Assembly: GCA_937919795.1 (NCBI GenBank)
Contig: CALFOA010000045.1
Location: forward strand, 1-9,295
Length of the DNA stretch: 9,295 nt
Origin: an uncultured Neisseria sp.
Lineage (GTDB): Bacteria; Pseudomonadota; Gammaproteobacteria; Burkholderiales; Neisseriaceae
Reading direction: 5' to 3'
A program made the position numbers and the translations under genes. Below the pieces are notes generated by a model. The model was not told the DNA's origin. It saw nothing but the letters and a program-made list of their open reading frames with translations, and searched no databases. Every line of letters starts with the position of its first letter. Within the stretch, counting starts at the first letter, position 1. Below, one piece after another: positions 1-8,054 of this stretch.

Positions 1-1244
1 CAGAACGCGCGCATATCGTCGCGGAAACGGTCGTTCCATTCGGCAAACGGCGGCGGGAAATGGCCAAGCTGATAGCCGCCGGGGCCGATGTCCCAAGGCT
101 CGGCAATCATTTTGCGGGTGGCCAGCACCGGGTCTTGATAAATGGCTTGGAACAGGCGGCCGTAGCTTTGGAATCCCGGTTCGCGTCCCAAAACGGCGCC
201 CAAATCGAAGCGGAAGCCGTCGATGTGAAATTCTTCTACCCAATAGCGCAGGCTGTCCATCAGCCAGCGGGTGATATTGCGGTCGGACAATTGCAAGGTG
301 TTGCCGGTGCCGCTCCAATTGCTGTAAGCACCGTTTGGCTCTTGCCAATACCAAGCGGGGTTGTCGATACCGCGTTGGCTGAGCATCAGGCCGACAGCAC
401 GGTCTTGCTCGGCGGTGTGGTTGTACACCACATCCAGCAGCACTTCGATACCGGCGGCGTGCAGGGTGCGCACGGCGGTACGCAATTCGTCGGCAGCGCG
501 GGCGGGATCTGCGGCATAAGTGGGCTCGACTGCAAAATGTGAATAGGTGTTGTAGCCCCAGTAGTTGCTCAAACCGATTTGCTGTAGGTGGTATTCATCT
601 AAATGCAGTTGTACCGGCAATAATTCGACGGCGGTAATGCCCAAATCTTTCAGATAGGCAATCACTTGAGGGTTGGCCAAGGCGGCGTAAGTACCTGATT
701 GCTCAAGGCCGGGCATCAGTTTGGTTAAGCCTTTTACATGGGCTTCATAAATCACGGTATCCGGCCACGGAACATCGGGAAAGCAATCGCCTTGCCAATC
801 AAAATTGCTGGGCGCGGTGACCACGCTTTTGGCGGCGATGGCAGCGTTGTCGCGCTCATCGTTGTGGCGGTGCCAAGCCAATTCTTCCGGATTACGGTAT
901 TGTGGGCAGCCGTCTATTTCTTTGGCATAGGGGTCGGCCAGTAATTTATTCGGATTACAAAACAAGCCCAGTTGCGGGTAATAGCTGCCGTAAACACGGT
1001 AGCCGTAGCGTTGCCCTGCGGTTATGCCAGGTACAAAGCCATAGTGGATGTGGCGGTCTTTACCGGGCAGGGTTAAGCGGGTTTCCTTGTCGTTTTCGTC
1101 AAACAAGCAAAGCTCGACTTTTTCGGCACGGGAAGAAAAAAGAGCGAAATTGACGCCCTCATCGCTTAGGGTAGTGCCCATGGGGTAGGGGCTGCCTTTG
1201 TGGATGGTGAATTTTTTATTGGTTTTGGGGTAAAGCTTATTCAT
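1..1244 (-). CDS. glgX: Glycogen debranching enzyme GlgX (3' end beyond window)
   Basis: GH13 isoamylase-type enzyme that hydrolyses alpha-1,6 branches of limit dextrins during cytoplasmic glycogen breakdown. The frame is open to the left edge, giving 414 codons of a family usually about 650-700 residues long. The N-terminal CBM48-like part is seen in GVNFALFSSRAEKVELCLF (about residues 31-49) and GQRYGYRVYG. The catalytic barrel shows region I LDVVYNHT (D271, H276), region II FRFDLG with the expected nucleophile D347, and region III IAEPWD with the expected acid/base E382; region IV would lie past the edge. The ATG at 1242-1244 fits the family start (MNKLYPKTNKKF), with a few residues more than E. 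coli GlgX. No good Shine-Dalgarno precedes it, which is odd. It lies 170 bp after glgB on the same strand, so co-transcription is likely but the gap holds DUS hairpins. The family call is firm. Confidence 0.95.
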   Translation of the reverse strand, partial: MNKLYPKTNKKFTIHKGSPYPMGTTLSDEGVNFALFSSRAEKVELCLFDENDKETRLTLPGKDRHIHYGFVPGITAGQRYGYRVYGSYYPQLGLFCNPNKLLADPYAKEIDGCPQYRNPEELAWHRHNDERDNAAIAAKSVVTAPSNFDWQGDCFPDVPWPDTVIYEAHVKGLTKLMPGLEQSGTYAALANPQVIAYLKDLGITAVELLPVQLHLDEYHLQQIGLSNYWGYNTYSHFAVEPTYAADPARAADELRTAVRTLHAAGIEVLLDVVYNHTAEQDRAVGLMLSQRGIDNPAWYWQEPNGAYSNWSGTGNTLQLSDRNITRWLMDSLRYWVEEFHIDGFRFDLGAVLGREPGFQSYGRLFQAIYQDPVLATRKMIAEPWDIGPGGYQLGHFPPPFAEWNDRFRDDMRAF

Positions 1245-1290
1245 GGGTTGGTGTGGTAATGGTTTTTATATTTAATGCTTTTTGTAGAGA

Positions 1291-1372
1291 ATGCCTGTCT
1301 GAAAGGTGTTTTGGCTTCGTAGAAACTCTTTAGCTTCGCAGAAACTCGCTTTGCTCGTTTTCAGACAGGCAT
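1291..1372. repeat. DUS-bounded intergenic segment with inverted uptake sequences
   Basis: Exact TGCCTGTCTGAA lies at 1292-1303 (plus) and its reverse complement at 1360-1371. With flanking bases the arms are 14 nt (1291-1304 and 1359-1372) around a 54 nt centre. The central DUS at 1360-1371 can also pair with the copy at 1390-1401, so the two hairpins exclude each other. DUS copies bind the competence pilin ComP during DNA uptake in Neisseria, and inverted pairs often sit after genes. Confidence 0.75.
1314..1347. repeat. Two-copy 15-nt direct repeat, 19-nt period
   Basis: GCTTCGTAGAAACTC at 1314-1328 recurs as GCTTCGCAGAAACTC at 1333-1347 with one mismatch. It lies inside the DUS-bounded segment between glgB and glgX. 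The function is unknown; it may be a remnant of a small dispersed repeat or slippage product. Confidence 0.6.
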
Positions 1373-1403
1373 TGTTGCTGATGACTAAATGCCTGTCTGA
1401 AAA
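1358..1403. terminator. DUS inverted repeat downstream of glgB
   Basis: Arms 1358-1373 and 1388-1403 are perfectly complementary over 16 bp, each containing one exact DUS, around a 14 nt loop. It starts 12 bp past the glgB stop. On the minus strand the stem is followed by CGAGC, not by a T run, so it is a weak terminator at best. Read-through into glgX is plausible, and the hairpin may protect the 3' end of the upstream message instead. Confidence 0.5.
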
Positions 1404-1414
1404 ACAATCAGGCT

Positions 1415-3646
1415 TTACTCTTGCTCGGAATGTTCCCAATAGAGATAAACCGTTGCCAACGGCGGTAGGGTCAGGTTCAGCGAATGTGAACGGCCGTGCG
1501 AGAAGATTTCTTCGCTAAACACTTCCGAGCCGGTGTTTACGCCGCTGCCTTGATACTGCGATTGGTCTGAGTTCATCACTTCGCGATACACACCGGCTTC
1601 GTTTACGCCGATGCGGTAGTTTTCGCGTACCACCGGCGTGAAGTTGCTGATCACAATCATGCGATTACCATTGCGGTCGCGGCGTTCGAAGGCGAATACG
1701 GAATTATTGCCGTCGTCGGCCACCAGCCATTCGAAACCGTCCGGCCACTGGTCGAGTTGATACAGTGGCGCGTGGTCGCGGTAGGTGTGGTTGAGGTCGC
1801 GCACGAAGTCTTGCATGCCTTTGTGCCAACCGCCGCCGTGTTCTTCTTCCAGCAGGAACCAATCGAGCGGCTCGTTGTAATTCCACTCGCGGCCTTGCGC
1901 GAATTCGCAGCCCATAAACAGCAGTTTTTTGCCGGGGAAACCATACATAAAGCCGTAATACGCGCGCAGGTTAGCGAATTTCTGCCAAGCGTCGCCCGGC
2001 ATTTTGGAGAGCAGCGAGCCTTTGCCGTGTACCACTTCGTCGTGCGACAGCGGCAGGATAAAGTTTTCGCTGTATTGATACATCATGCCGAAGGTCATCA
2101 GATTGTGGTGGTATTTGCGGTTAACCGGATCTTCCTGCATATAGCGCAAAGTGTCGTTCATCCAGCCCATATTCCATTTGTATTGGAAATTCAGGCCTTC
2201 GGCGCGGGTAACATTGGCAAATGAAGTAGATTCTTCGGCGATTTCCGAGGCTGCGGGCACTTCACGATGCAGCATGGTGTTGGTGTCGCGCAGGAAATTG
2301 ATGGCTTCGAGGTTTTCGCGGCCGCCGTATTGGTTGGGAATCCATTCGCCTTCTTTGCGCGAATAATCGCGGTAAACCATTGAAGCGACGGCATCGACAC
2401 GCAGGCCGTCGAAGCCCAGCCGTTCAATCCAATATAAGGCATTTCCTTGCAGGAAGTTTTTCACTTCGGTGCGGCCGAAGTTGTAAATCAGGGTGTTCCA
2501 GTCTTGATGGTAACCTTCGCGTGGATCGGCGTGTTCATACAACGGCGTGCCGTCGAATTGATTCAGACCGTGGTCATCCACCGGGAAGTGGCCGACTACC
2601 CAGTCGAGTATCACGCTGATGCCGGCATCATGGGCGGCCTGAATCAATGCCTGCAATTGCTGCGGCGAACCGAAGCGGCTGGTCGGCGCATACAGGCCAG
2701 TAGCTTGATAACCCCAAGAGCCGTCGAACGGGTATTCGGAAAGCGGCAGCAGCTCGATATGGGTGAAGCCCATATCTTTTACATAAGCCACTAACTCTTT
2801 AGCTAAGTCTTCGTAAGTGAGCCAGAAATTGTTTTCCGGATTGCGTCGCCATGAGCCTAAATGCACTTCGTAAATACTGATGGGGCTGTCGATGGCGTTG
2901 GCTTGTTGGCGGAAAGCCGGCTCAGGCATTTTTTCCGGCAAGCCGCGTACCACCGATGCGGTGGTTGGGCGCAGTTCGGAAGCGAAGGCGTAAGGGTCGG
3001 ACTTCTGGCGCACATTGCCGTTGGCATCCAACAACTCGAATTTATAAAGTGCATTGAACGGTACTTCGGGGATGAAAATTTCCCAAATGCCGCTAGAGGG
3101 GTGGAAGCGCATCGGATAGCGACGGCCGTCCCATTGGTTAAATTCGCCGATAACCGATACGCGACGGGCGTTTGGCGCCCACAAGCGGAAGTGCACGCCG
3201 TTGACGCCGTCTACTTCGGCCGGATGCGCACCCATCGTTTCATACGGGCGCAAATGGCTGCCTTCGGCCAGCAGCCAGGCATCCAAATCTTGCATGCCGG
3301 AAGTGAAGCGGTACGCGTCTTCTATGCGGATTGCTTCGCTGCCGGGATGTTGCACCAACAGCGCATAATCGGCGGGGGCTTTGGGCGGCAGAATCGCGGC
3401 GAAGAAACCGCGTTCATCGGTTTTGGTCATTTCAATAACCGGTTTGCCGCCGGTGCGGTCAATCACGGTGACTTTTTCGGCATCAGGCTGCAAGGTGCGG
3501 ATCACATCGCCCAAACCGTTCACGCGGTGGCGGCCGAGGTAGGAGAAGGGGTTGCCGTGGGTGGCAAAGAAAAAGCTGTCGACCGTTTGTTGTTCGTCGC
3601 GATCCAGCGGCGGATAGGATGGCGTGGCGGAAGCGGTTTTTTTCAT
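1415..3646 (-). CDS. glgB: GlgB: 1,4-alpha-glucan branching enzyme (internal start within the fused frame)
   Basis: GH13 enzyme that cuts an alpha-1,4 glucan and rejoins the piece through an alpha-1,6 bond during glycogen synthesis. From the internal ATG it would be 743 residues. The order is an N-terminal domain (about 20-115), CBM48 (about 150-235, with [18 protein letters not shown]), GH13 barrel, and C-terminal beta domain. Region I is LDWVVGHFP; region [12 protein letters not shown] has the expected nucleophile D418; AEEST has the acid/base E471; [10 protein letters not shown] has D536. The 418-471 spacing of 53 matches E. coli (405/458). An AGGA lies 11 nt before the ATG, a usable though slightly long spacing, which supports independent initiation. 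Codons 2-3 sit in a run of seven A on the coding strand. Stop TAA at 1415-1417. Confidence 0.8.
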   Translation of the reverse strand: MKKTASATPSYPPLDRDEQQTVDSFFFATHGNPFSYLGRHRVNGLGDVIRTLQPDAEKVTVIDRTGGKPVIEMTKTDERGFFAAILPPKAPADYALLVQHPGSEAIRIEDAYRFTSGMQDLDAWLLAEGSHLRPYETMGAHPAEVDGVNGVHFRLWAPNARRVSVIGEFNQWDGRRYPMRFHPSSGIWEIFIPEVPFNALYKFELLDANGNVRQKSDPYAFASELRPTTASVVRGLPEKMPEPAFRQQANAIDSPISIYEVHLGSWRRNPENNFWLTYEDLAKELVAYVKDMGFTHIELLPLSEYPFDGSWGYQATGLYAPTSRFGSPQQLQALIQAAHDAGISVILDWVVGHFPVDDHGLNQFDGTPLYEHADPREGYHQDWNTLIYNFGRTEVKNFLQGNALYWIERLGFDGLRVDAVASMVYRDYSRKEGEWIPNQYGGRENLEAINFLRDTNTMLHREVPAASEIAEESTSFANVTRAEGLNFQYKWNMGWMNDTLRYMQEDPVNRKYHHNLMTFGMMYQYSENFILPLSHDEVVHGKGSLLSKMPGDAWQKFANLRAYYGFMYGFPGKKLLFMGCEFAQGREWNYNEPLDWFLLEEEHGGGWHKGMQDFVRDLNHTYRDHAPLYQLDQWPDGFEWLVADDGNNSVFAFERRDRNGNRMIVISNFTPVVRENYRIGVNEAGVYREVMNSDQSQYQGSGVNTGSEVFSEEIFSHGRSHSLNLTLPPLATVYLYWEHSEQE

Positions 3647-5722
3647 CTCTGTTTCTTTCCTGATTGAGCTAAGTTGTTGGCAGACTTGCGGTTGTGATTG
3701 GAATTCGGCAACGCTAACCGGCAGCTTGCGCGACCAGTTGGGGTAGCCTGAGGCAATGCCGGGAAGGTTGAAGTTATGGCTGATGTTGAGCAGGTTTTCG
3801 ATTTGGAAGGCATAGAGCCAGCTTTTGCTTTTTAGTCCGAAAGCGTGGACGGCATGCATCAGCTCCGGTGTCATCTCACTCGGCATTTCGCTGTTTTCAG
3901 ACAGGCATTTCGCTTGTTTCAATGCCGCAAACAAATCTTGTTTGTCGCGTTCGCGCGCGGCTTGTGCTTCGGGCAGCGACAAATCACCATCGAATACGCC
4001 CAACGTGGCCATATCCAGCAGATCTTGGCCGCTCCAGAAACCGGCCAGCGGCGCCACATCGTGGGTGCTGGTTACGGTAATCGAGTGCTCCGGATAATGT
4101 TCGGGTTGGGTGTAGCCTGCGCCGTGGCGGTTGAAATACAGCACGGAATAAGTCGAAACCTGATAGCGTTGCAAGGCTTCGCGCATATCGTCCGGCACCG
4201 TGCCCAAGTCTTCGCCGATCACCACGCATTGATGGCGGTGGCTTTCCAGTGCCAATACGGCCATCATGGCATCCAGCGGATAGCGAACATAAGCGCCGTT
4301 GGCCGCGCTTTCGCCCCATACCACCCACCACAGGCGGCAAAGTGCCATCACATGATCGATGCGCAAAATACCGTATAAACGCATGTTTTCGCGCAATAAA
4401 CGGATAAAGGCTTGCAAACCGGTTTGCTGCAACACCACCGGATGCAGCGGCGGCAACTGCCAGTTTTGCCCTAAGGGGCCTAACGGATCGGGCGGCGCGC
4501 CTATGGAGGCGGCGAGGCTGTAATCTTGGCGGTTAAGCCAAGTATCCGCCGCGCCGCGCGAAACGCCGACCGCTAAGTCGCCATACATACCCAAGCGAAC
4601 CCCGGCATCGACAGCCGTTTGATTGACTGCCGCCAACTGCTCGGCGCACAGCCATTGCAGCCACATATAAAAGCGTATTTCATCGGCGTGTTCATCAACA
4701 AACTGCTGTACCGCGCTGTTTTCGGGATGTTGGTAATCCTGCGGCCAGCCGATCCAGCCGAGTTGGTCGGGAACGGCAAAATATTGGTCTAAAGCTTGAA
4801 ACAAGGCAAAACCGGCCAGCTGGCTGTCTTTTTGTTCAACAAAACGGGCGAAGCGTGCGCCGTCGCTGTCGGCATCATCCGATTTTTGTTTATCGAAATG
4901 CTCGAATGCTTTTTGCAAAGCTTCTTTTTTCAGCGTCCACACACCCGGGTAATCCACGGTTTCGCTGGCGCGTAACGCGGCCAAACGCTTTTGCACGGTT
5001 TTGCCGTTAAACCAGCGGCGGGCTTTGGGCGAAGCTTGGAAAGCAGCAACCTGCTCAACATCCAGATAAATCGGATTGAGCCAGATGCGGGAAGACGGGC
5101 TGTAAGGGCTCGCCATATCGGGGCGGCTGCTAAACAGGGCGTGCAGCGGATTGATGCCGACAAAATCTAAGTCGTTATCACCGGCAAACCGCATGGTTTC
5201 AGACAGGCATGAAAAATCGCCTATGCCCCAGCTGGTGTCGGAATGCAGGCTGTATAACTGCAAGGTTAGCCCATTGAGCCGTTGCTTGGCGGAGAGAAAA
5301 GGCGGTCGGTAAACGGTGGGCGGCGCCACAATCAGCAGGCAGCGCCAGAGGATGCCGGAATCGGGTAGGGACGCGGTGAGCGTGTAATAGCCGTCGGGCA
5401 GCGCAGGTAAGCGCAATGCAGAAGAAGAGGCCTGTCTGAAACCGGATTCTATATTTAATGCCAAGCGGATGTCGTTGTCGCCGCTTAGGGTAAATTCGGT
5501 TTCGGCAGGCAGATGATCGGGCGCAGAAAATTCAGCCGGCATTTGGCGCGGCAGCACCGTTACTCGGTCGAAAGCATCGGCAGCAGGCGGAACGGTGGAA
5601 AGTAGAGCCACCAGTTCGGCTAGCACTTCATCGGAAGTAGGGTGGTAGTGACCATAGATATCATGGTAGCCCAGCCCGATTCCCAAATGATTCGCTTGTG
5701 TTGAGAGCGTATTGTCGGTCAT
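1415..5722 (-). CDS. malQ-glgB: MalQ-GlgB fused reading frame (4-alpha-glucanotransferase + glycogen branching enzyme)
   Basis: One open frame of 1435 codons with two complete glycogen enzymes in tandem. Residues 1-692 are a full MalQ and residues 693-1435 a full GlgB, matching E. coli MalQ (694) and GlgB (728) in length and catalytic spacing. There is no stop between them; the junction reads [19 protein letters not shown]. The GlgB methionine keeps its own upstream AGGA, so the cell could make a bifunctional protein, a separate GlgB, or both. MalQ and GlgB occur next to each other in many bacteria, but I know of no standard MalQ-GlgB fusion family. A recent loss of the malQ stop, or a sequence error near the junction, is possible. 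The start at 5720-5722 has only a weak GGAA upstream. malQ carries three DUS or near-DUS copies. Confidence 0.85.
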   Translation of the reverse strand: MTDNTLSTQANHLGIGLGYHDIYGHYHPTSDEVLAELVALLSTVPPAADAFDRVTVLPRQMPAEFSAPDHLPAETEFTLSGDNDIRLALNIESGFRQASSSALRLPALPDGYYTLTASLPDSGILWRCLLIVAPPTVYRPPFLSAKQRLNGLTLQLYSLHSDTSWGIGDFSCLSETMRFAGDNDLDFVGINPLHALFSSRPDMASPYSPSSRIWLNPIYLDVEQVAAFQASPKARRWFNGKTVQKRLAALRASETVDYPGVWTLKKEALQKAFEHFDKQKSDDADSDGARFARFVEQKDSQLAGFALFQALDQYFAVPDQLGWIGWPQDYQHPENSAVQQFVDEHADEIRFYMWLQWLCAEQLAAVNQTAVDAGVRLGMYGDLAVGVSRGAADTWLNRQDYSLAASIGAPPDPLGPLGQNWQLPPLHPVVLQQTGLQAFIRLLRENMRLYGILRIDHVMALCRLWWVVWGESAANGAYVRYPLDAMMAVLALESHRHQCVVIGEDLGTVPDDMREALQRYQVSTYSVLYFNRHGAGYTQPEHYPEHSITVTSTHDVAPLAGFWSGQDLLDMATLGVFDGDLSLPEAQAARERDKQDLFAALKQAKCLSENSEMPSEMTPELMHAVHAFGLKSKSWLYAFQIENLLNISHNFNLPGIASGYPNWSRKLPVSVAEFQSQPQVCQQLSSIRKETEMKKTASATPSYPPLDRDEQQTVDSFFFATHGNPFSYLGRHRVNGLGDVIRTLQPDAEKVTVIDRTGGKPVIEMTKTDERGFFAAILPPKAPADYALLVQHPGSEAIRIEDAYRFTSGMQDLDAWLLAEGSHLRPYETMGAHPAEVDGVNGVHFRLWAPNARRVSVIGEFNQWDGRRYPMRFHPSSGIWEIFIPEVPFNALYKFELLDANGNVRQKSDPYAFASELRPTTASVVRGLPEKMPEPAFRQQANAIDSPISIYEVHLGSWRRNPENNFWLTYEDLAKELVAYVKDMGFTHIELLPLSEYPFDGSWGYQATGLYAPTSRFGSPQQLQALIQAAHDAGISVILDWVVGHFPVDDHGLNQFDGTPLYEHADPREGYHQDWNTLIYNFGRTEVKNFLQGNALYWIERLGFDGLRVDAVASMVYRDYSRKEGEWIPNQYGGRENLEAINFLRDTNTMLHREVPAASEIAEESTSFANVTRAEGLNFQYKWNMGWMNDTLRYMQEDPVNRKYHHNLMTFGMMYQYSENFILPLSHDEVVHGKGSLLSKMPGDAWQKFANLRAYYGFMYGFPGKKLLFMGCEFAQGREWNYNEPLDWFLLEEEHGGGWHKGMQDFVRDLNHTYRDHAPLYQLDQWPDGFEWLVADDGNNSVFAFERRDRNGNRMIVISNFTPVVRENYRIGVNEAGVYREVMNSDQSQYQGSGVNTGSEVFSEEIFSHGRSHSLNLTLPPLATVYLYWEHSEQE
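3658..3661 (-). promoter_or_regulatory. Ribosome binding site for internal glgB start
   Basis: AGGA on the minus strand, 11 nt before the ATG at 3644-3646. It lies inside the fused frame (codons for S-I-R-K) and is the main sequence evidence that GlgB was, or still is, translated on its own. Confidence 0.5.
3896..3907 (-). other. DNA uptake sequence inside malQ
   Basis: Exact TGCCTGTCTGAA in the sense of malQ, read as C606-L-S-E609 in a polar stretch ([14 protein letters not shown]) between the HD catalytic segment and the C-terminal part. The local sequence looks like a tolerant loop or linker. Confidence 0.85.
5198..5209 (-). other. DNA uptake sequence inside malQ
   Basis: Exact TGCCTGTCTGAA in the sense of malQ, read as C172-L-S-E175 just after the conserved WGIGDF segment. 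The reading phase is the same as at the other sense copy. Confidence 0.85.
5429..5440 (+). other. Near-perfect DNA uptake sequence inside malQ
   Basis: GGCCTGTCTGAA differs from the DUS at the first base only. It is antisense to malQ and encodes F95-R-Q-A98 on the minus strand, in the N-terminal region. The mismatch may be a drifted copy or a neutral variant of the outer base. Confidence 0.6.
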
Positions 5723-5940
5723 TTTGGTATTCCATTTGATTATTTGTTAGACCGGTTGATTTGAGTAGCTTAAAGAATCAGCCTTTGTAACCTGTAATAT
5801 ATTGGAAAAACTGTGTTGCTGCTAGGTGTTGGATTTTAAATCGATTTTTCTGCCAGTTGCGGTTTGCTTAGTAAGTTGTTTTTACTGAAGTTAGTTTGAT
5901 TGTTAAGTTTTGCAATAGAAACAATAAGCTGAGATCTTTG
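5723..5940. other. AT-rich spacer upstream of malQ, no gene
   Basis: No plausible reading frame or RNA gene is visible. The malQ promoter should lie here on the minus strand. TATATT (about 5795-5800) is a possible -10, but I see no matching -35, so no promoter is called. The malQ start has only a weak GGAA 7 nt before its ATG. Confidence 0.5.
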
Positions 5941-5987
5941 AAAAATGCCTGTCTGAAAAATTTCAATATTTTCAGACAGGCATTTTT
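5941..5987 (-). terminator. DUS-containing Rho-independent terminator of cysI
   Basis: Perfect 19-bp inverted repeat: arms 5941-5959 and 5969-5987, each with one exact DUS (5946-5957 plus, 5971-5982 minus), around a 9 nt loop. The A/T ends give a five-T tract at the 3' side in either direction. It lies about 20 bp past the cysI stop, so it most likely ends the cysI transcript and isolates it from malQ. Inverted DUS pairs as terminators are well known in Neisseria. Confidence 0.85.
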
Positions 5988-6006
5988 AACGACTCACTAA
6001 ACTACT

Positions 6007-7776
6007 TTATGCAGACCAGAAATCACGCGGGGCATCGACTACCGGTTTTACTACGCCGGTGCGGATAGCGAAATCGCCGAAGCCTTCGCCGCTTTCGCGT
6101 TTGGCCGCCCAATCGGCCAGCCAGCCGTCGAGGATGGTGAGGATTTCCTCTTCGGTGATGTTTTCTTTAAACAGGCGCGGGATGCGGGTACCTTCGCGGT
6201 TACCGCCGACGTGCAGGTTATAGCGGCCGACTGCTTTACCGACCAAGCCGATTTCGGCCAACATGGCGCGGCCGCAGCCGTTGGGGCAGCCGGTGATGCG
6301 CAACACGATGTGTTCGTCGGATAAGCCATGCTTGGCAAACAGCGCATCCACTTTATCGGTGAACTGCGGCAGGAAGCGCTCGGCTTCGGCCATTGCCAGC
6401 GGGCAGGTCGGCAGCGATACGCAGGCCATGCTGTTTTCGCGTTGCGGGGTGACGGCATCGCTCACCAAGCCGTGTTCGCGGGCGATTTTTTCGATTTTGG
6501 CTTTGTCTTTCTGCGCTACACCGGCCACAATCAGGTTTTGGTTGGCGGTGAGGCGGAAGTCGCCTTTATGCACTTTGGCGATTTCACGCATACCGGTTTT
6601 CAGCGGGCGGCCGGGGTAGTCGAGCAGGCGGCCGTTTTCGATGAACAGGGTGAGGTGCCATTTCTTGTCTTCGCCTTGTACCCAGCCGATGCGGTCGCCG
6701 CGCGAGGTGAAGGCGTAGGGGCGGATGGGCTCGAACTTCGCGCCCATGCGGTTTTCCACTTCTTCGATAAACACCTCTTTGCCCACGCGCTCGATGGTGT
6801 AGCGGGTTTTGGCGTTTTTGCGGTCGCTGCGGTTGCCCCAGTCGCGCTGTACCGATACCACGGCAGCGGCGGCGTCCAGCGTTTTATCCAACGGTACGAA
6901 ACCGAATTCAACCGCGGTATTCGGATAGGTTTTGGTGTTGCCGTGTTCCATCGACAAACCGCCGCCCACCAATACGTTGAAGCCGACCAATTGGCCGTTT
7001 TCACCGATGGCGATAAAGTTCAAATCATTGGCGTGCAAATCGACATCGTTATGCGGCGGAATCACCACCGTGGTTTTGAATTTGCGCGGCAGATAGTTTT
7101 TGCCCAATACCGGCTCGGTGGCGTCGCCACTCTTCACCGCATCGGCCAACGGGGTGGCTTCCGCAAAGTTTTCGGTAGAATGCAGCTTTTCGCCGTCCAA
7201 CCAAATATCGGCATAGGCTTTGGTTTTCGGCAGCAGGTGCTCGCTGATTTTCTTCGCCCATTCATAGGCTTCTTCGTGCAGACTGCTTTCTACCGGATTG
7301 CTGGTACACAATACGTTACGGTTCACGTCGCCGGCGGTGGCGATGGAATCCAAACCCAACTCGTTCAGCCATTGGTGCATCGGCTTAATATTGTCTTTCA
7401 ACACACCGTGAAACTGGAAGGTTTGGCGGTTGGTGAGACGGATGGAACCGTACATCGTCTGCTCAGTCGCAAATTGGTCGATGCCCAGCCATTGCTGCGG
7501 GTTGATGATGCCGCCGGGCAAGCGGCAACGCAGCATCACGTTTTTCAACGGCTCTAATTTTTGCTCGACACGCTCGGCACGGATGTCGCGGTCGTCCTGC
7601 TCGTACATGCCGTGGAAGCGGATCAGCTGGAAGTTGTCGCCGTTGAAGCCGCCAGTGAGGCCGTCGCCTAGATCGCTGCTGATAGAGCCATGCAGATATT
7701 GGCTTTGATCTTTTAAGCGTTCGTTGTCGGCTAAGGGCGCATCGGGCAATTTGGCGCGCGGGTCTTTGTTGGTCAT
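6007..7776 (-). CDS. cysI: Sulfite reductase (NADPH) hemoprotein beta subunit CysI
   Basis: Reduces sulfite to sulfide with six electrons received from CysJ, in cytoplasmic assimilatory sulfur metabolism leading to cysteine. The protein is complete at 589 residues (E. coli CysI is 570). The siroheme/4Fe-4S ligands are all present: C452 and C458 in CVSLPTCP, C497 and C501 in TGCPNGCGR. Their 6-39-4 spacing equals that of E. coli CysI (434, 440, 479, 483). The N-terminal ferredoxin-like half shows [16 protein letters not shown] and MLRCRLPGG (about 50-90). The ATG has AAGGAA upstream with a 6 nt gap, a strong ribosome binding site. Unusually, cysJ is not directly upstream: a plus-strand nspA-like gene lies between, so cysI needs its own promoter in 7777-8054. 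The DUS terminator follows it. The call is firm. Confidence 0.97.
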   Translation of the reverse strand: MTNKDPRAKLPDAPLADNERLKDQSQYLHGSISSDLGDGLTGGFNGDNFQLIRFHGMYEQDDRDIRAERVEQKLEPLKNVMLRCRLPGGIINPQQWLGIDQFATEQTMYGSIRLTNRQTFQFHGVLKDNIKPMHQWLNELGLDSIATAGDVNRNVLCTSNPVESSLHEEAYEWAKKISEHLLPKTKAYADIWLDGEKLHSTENFAEATPLADAVKSGDATEPVLGKNYLPRKFKTTVVIPPHNDVDLHANDLNFIAIGENGQLVGFNVLVGGGLSMEHGNTKTYPNTAVEFGFVPLDKTLDAAAAVVSVQRDWGNRSDRKNAKTRYTIERVGKEVFIEEVENRMGAKFEPIRPYAFTSRGDRIGWVQGEDKKWHLTLFIENGRLLDYPGRPLKTGMREIAKVHKGDFRLTANQNLIVAGVAQKDKAKIEKIAREHGLVSDAVTPQRENSMACVSLPTCPLAMAEAERFLPQFTDKVDALFAKHGLSDEHIVLRITGCPNGCGRAMLAEIGLVGKAVGRYNLHVGGNREGTRIPRLFKENITEEEILTILDGWLADWAAKRESGEGFGDFAIRTGVVKPVVDAPRDFWSA

Positions 7777-7782
7777 GGTGGT

Positions 7783-7787
7783 TCCTT
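7783..7787 (-). promoter_or_regulatory. cysI ribosome binding site
   Basis: AAGGA on the minus strand, 6 nt from the ATG at 7774-7776. It fixes the cysI start and is the clearest Shine-Dalgarno in the window. Confidence 0.8.
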
Positions 7788-7789
7788 GG

Positions 7790-7847
7790 TTTGCAGACGG
7801 CTTCCGCCGCCATTTAATCAGATTACTTTACAGAGCTTGTCTGCAAA
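7790..7847. repeat. Short inverted repeat in the cysI leader
   Basis: TTTGCAGAC (7790-7798) and GTCTGCAAA (7839-7847) are perfect 9-nt complements around a 40 nt centre. Both arms resemble decayed uptake sequences (GCCGTCTGCA on the minus strand, CTTGTCTGCAAAG on the plus strand). In a cysI mRNA beginning upstream, the stem would end just before the ribosome binding site. A regulatory role is conjecture. Confidence 0.35.
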
Positions 7848-7951
7848 GGGGAAATAATGCTTGGTTTTAATATAAGTGCTGGTTGTTATATCGGCACCAC
7901 ATTCATATATTCAGTTGGCTTATGAAAATTCATTTTTAAATTTTGCAGATG

Positions 7952-7957
7952 TATAAT
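7952..7957 (+). promoter_or_regulatory. -10 box of the nspA-like gene
   Basis: Exact TATAAT about 100 bp before the nspA start. The 17-bp-spaced -35 position (7929-7934, TTCATT) matches the consensus poorly, so an activator or an AT-rich UP-like element upstream may help. The predicted transcription start is near 7963-7965, giving a leader of about 90 nt. Confidence 0.6.
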
Positions 7958-7963
7958 TAGCAT

Positions 7964-8019
7964 AGTTACTTAAATCATAAAAGGCAACGAAGTTTGCCGG
8001 TATAGCAGAGAAAGTAACT
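7964..8019 (+). promoter_or_regulatory. Predicted stem-loop at the 5' end of the nspA leader
   Basis: AGTTACTT (7964-7971) and AAGTAACT (8012-8019) are perfect 8-nt complements. Between them GGCAA (7983-7987) pairs with TTGCC (7994-7998) as an inner hairpin. The outer arm begins almost exactly where the -10 box predicts transcription to start, so the mRNA would begin with a base-paired 5' end, as in the stabilising ompA leader of E. coli. The structure was not computed. Confidence 0.4.
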
Positions 8020-8054
8020 GGGTTTATATTTTCTAACATATTACGGATATTATT

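Larger units (their letters stand above)
3647..5722 (-). other. malQ: MalQ module: 4-alpha-glucanotransferase (amylomaltase)
   Basis: GH77 disproportionating enzyme that transfers maltodextrin segments between chains and releases glucose in the cytoplasm. After an N-terminal region (about 1-150), the GH77 core shows [17 protein letters not shown] (about 155-171), RIDHVMAL with the expected nucleophile D456, [10 protein letters not shown] with the expected acid/base E504, and [11 protein letters not shown] with D555. The D456-E504 spacing of 48 equals that of E. coli MalQ (448/496). The C-terminal NLPG...[10 protein letters not shown] segment is intact, so the module is complete before it runs into GlgB. 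DUS-encoded CLSE tetrapeptides lie at residues 172-175 and 606-609. Confidence 0.92.

Noticed and set aside
60..542. Plus-strand frame at the left edge
   Set aside because: Antisense to the glgX catalytic region, which holds all expected GH13 motifs.
1265..1270. TATAAA on the minus strand before glgX as a promoter
   Set aside because: No matching -35 is visible and the AT-rich run could produce it by chance.
1314..1347. CRISPR-like repeat between glgB and glgX
   Set aside because: Only two copies with a 4-nt gap; no spacers of proper length and no cas genes.
2861..3667. 268-codon plus-strand frame antisense to glgB
   Set aside because: Shadow of the GlgB N-terminal and CBM48 coding sequence; no ribosome binding site or family features.
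6328..7557. Long 409-codon plus-strand frame antisense to cysI
   Set aside because: It mirrors the CysI codons, which have full catalytic motifs, and its translation shows no recognisable domain; GC-rich genes commonly produce such shadows.
7793..7804. Classic Neisseria DUS (GCCGTCTGAA) near the cysI start
   Set aside because: The minus strand reads GCCGTCTGCA, one base off, and may be chance or a decayed copy; not counted as an uptake sequence.
7866..7914. Minus-strand -10-like boxes (TATAAC at 7885-7890, TATATT at 7869-7874) for cysI
   Set aside because: A promoter must exist here, but neither box has a convincing -35 at proper spacing, so I cannot choose one.
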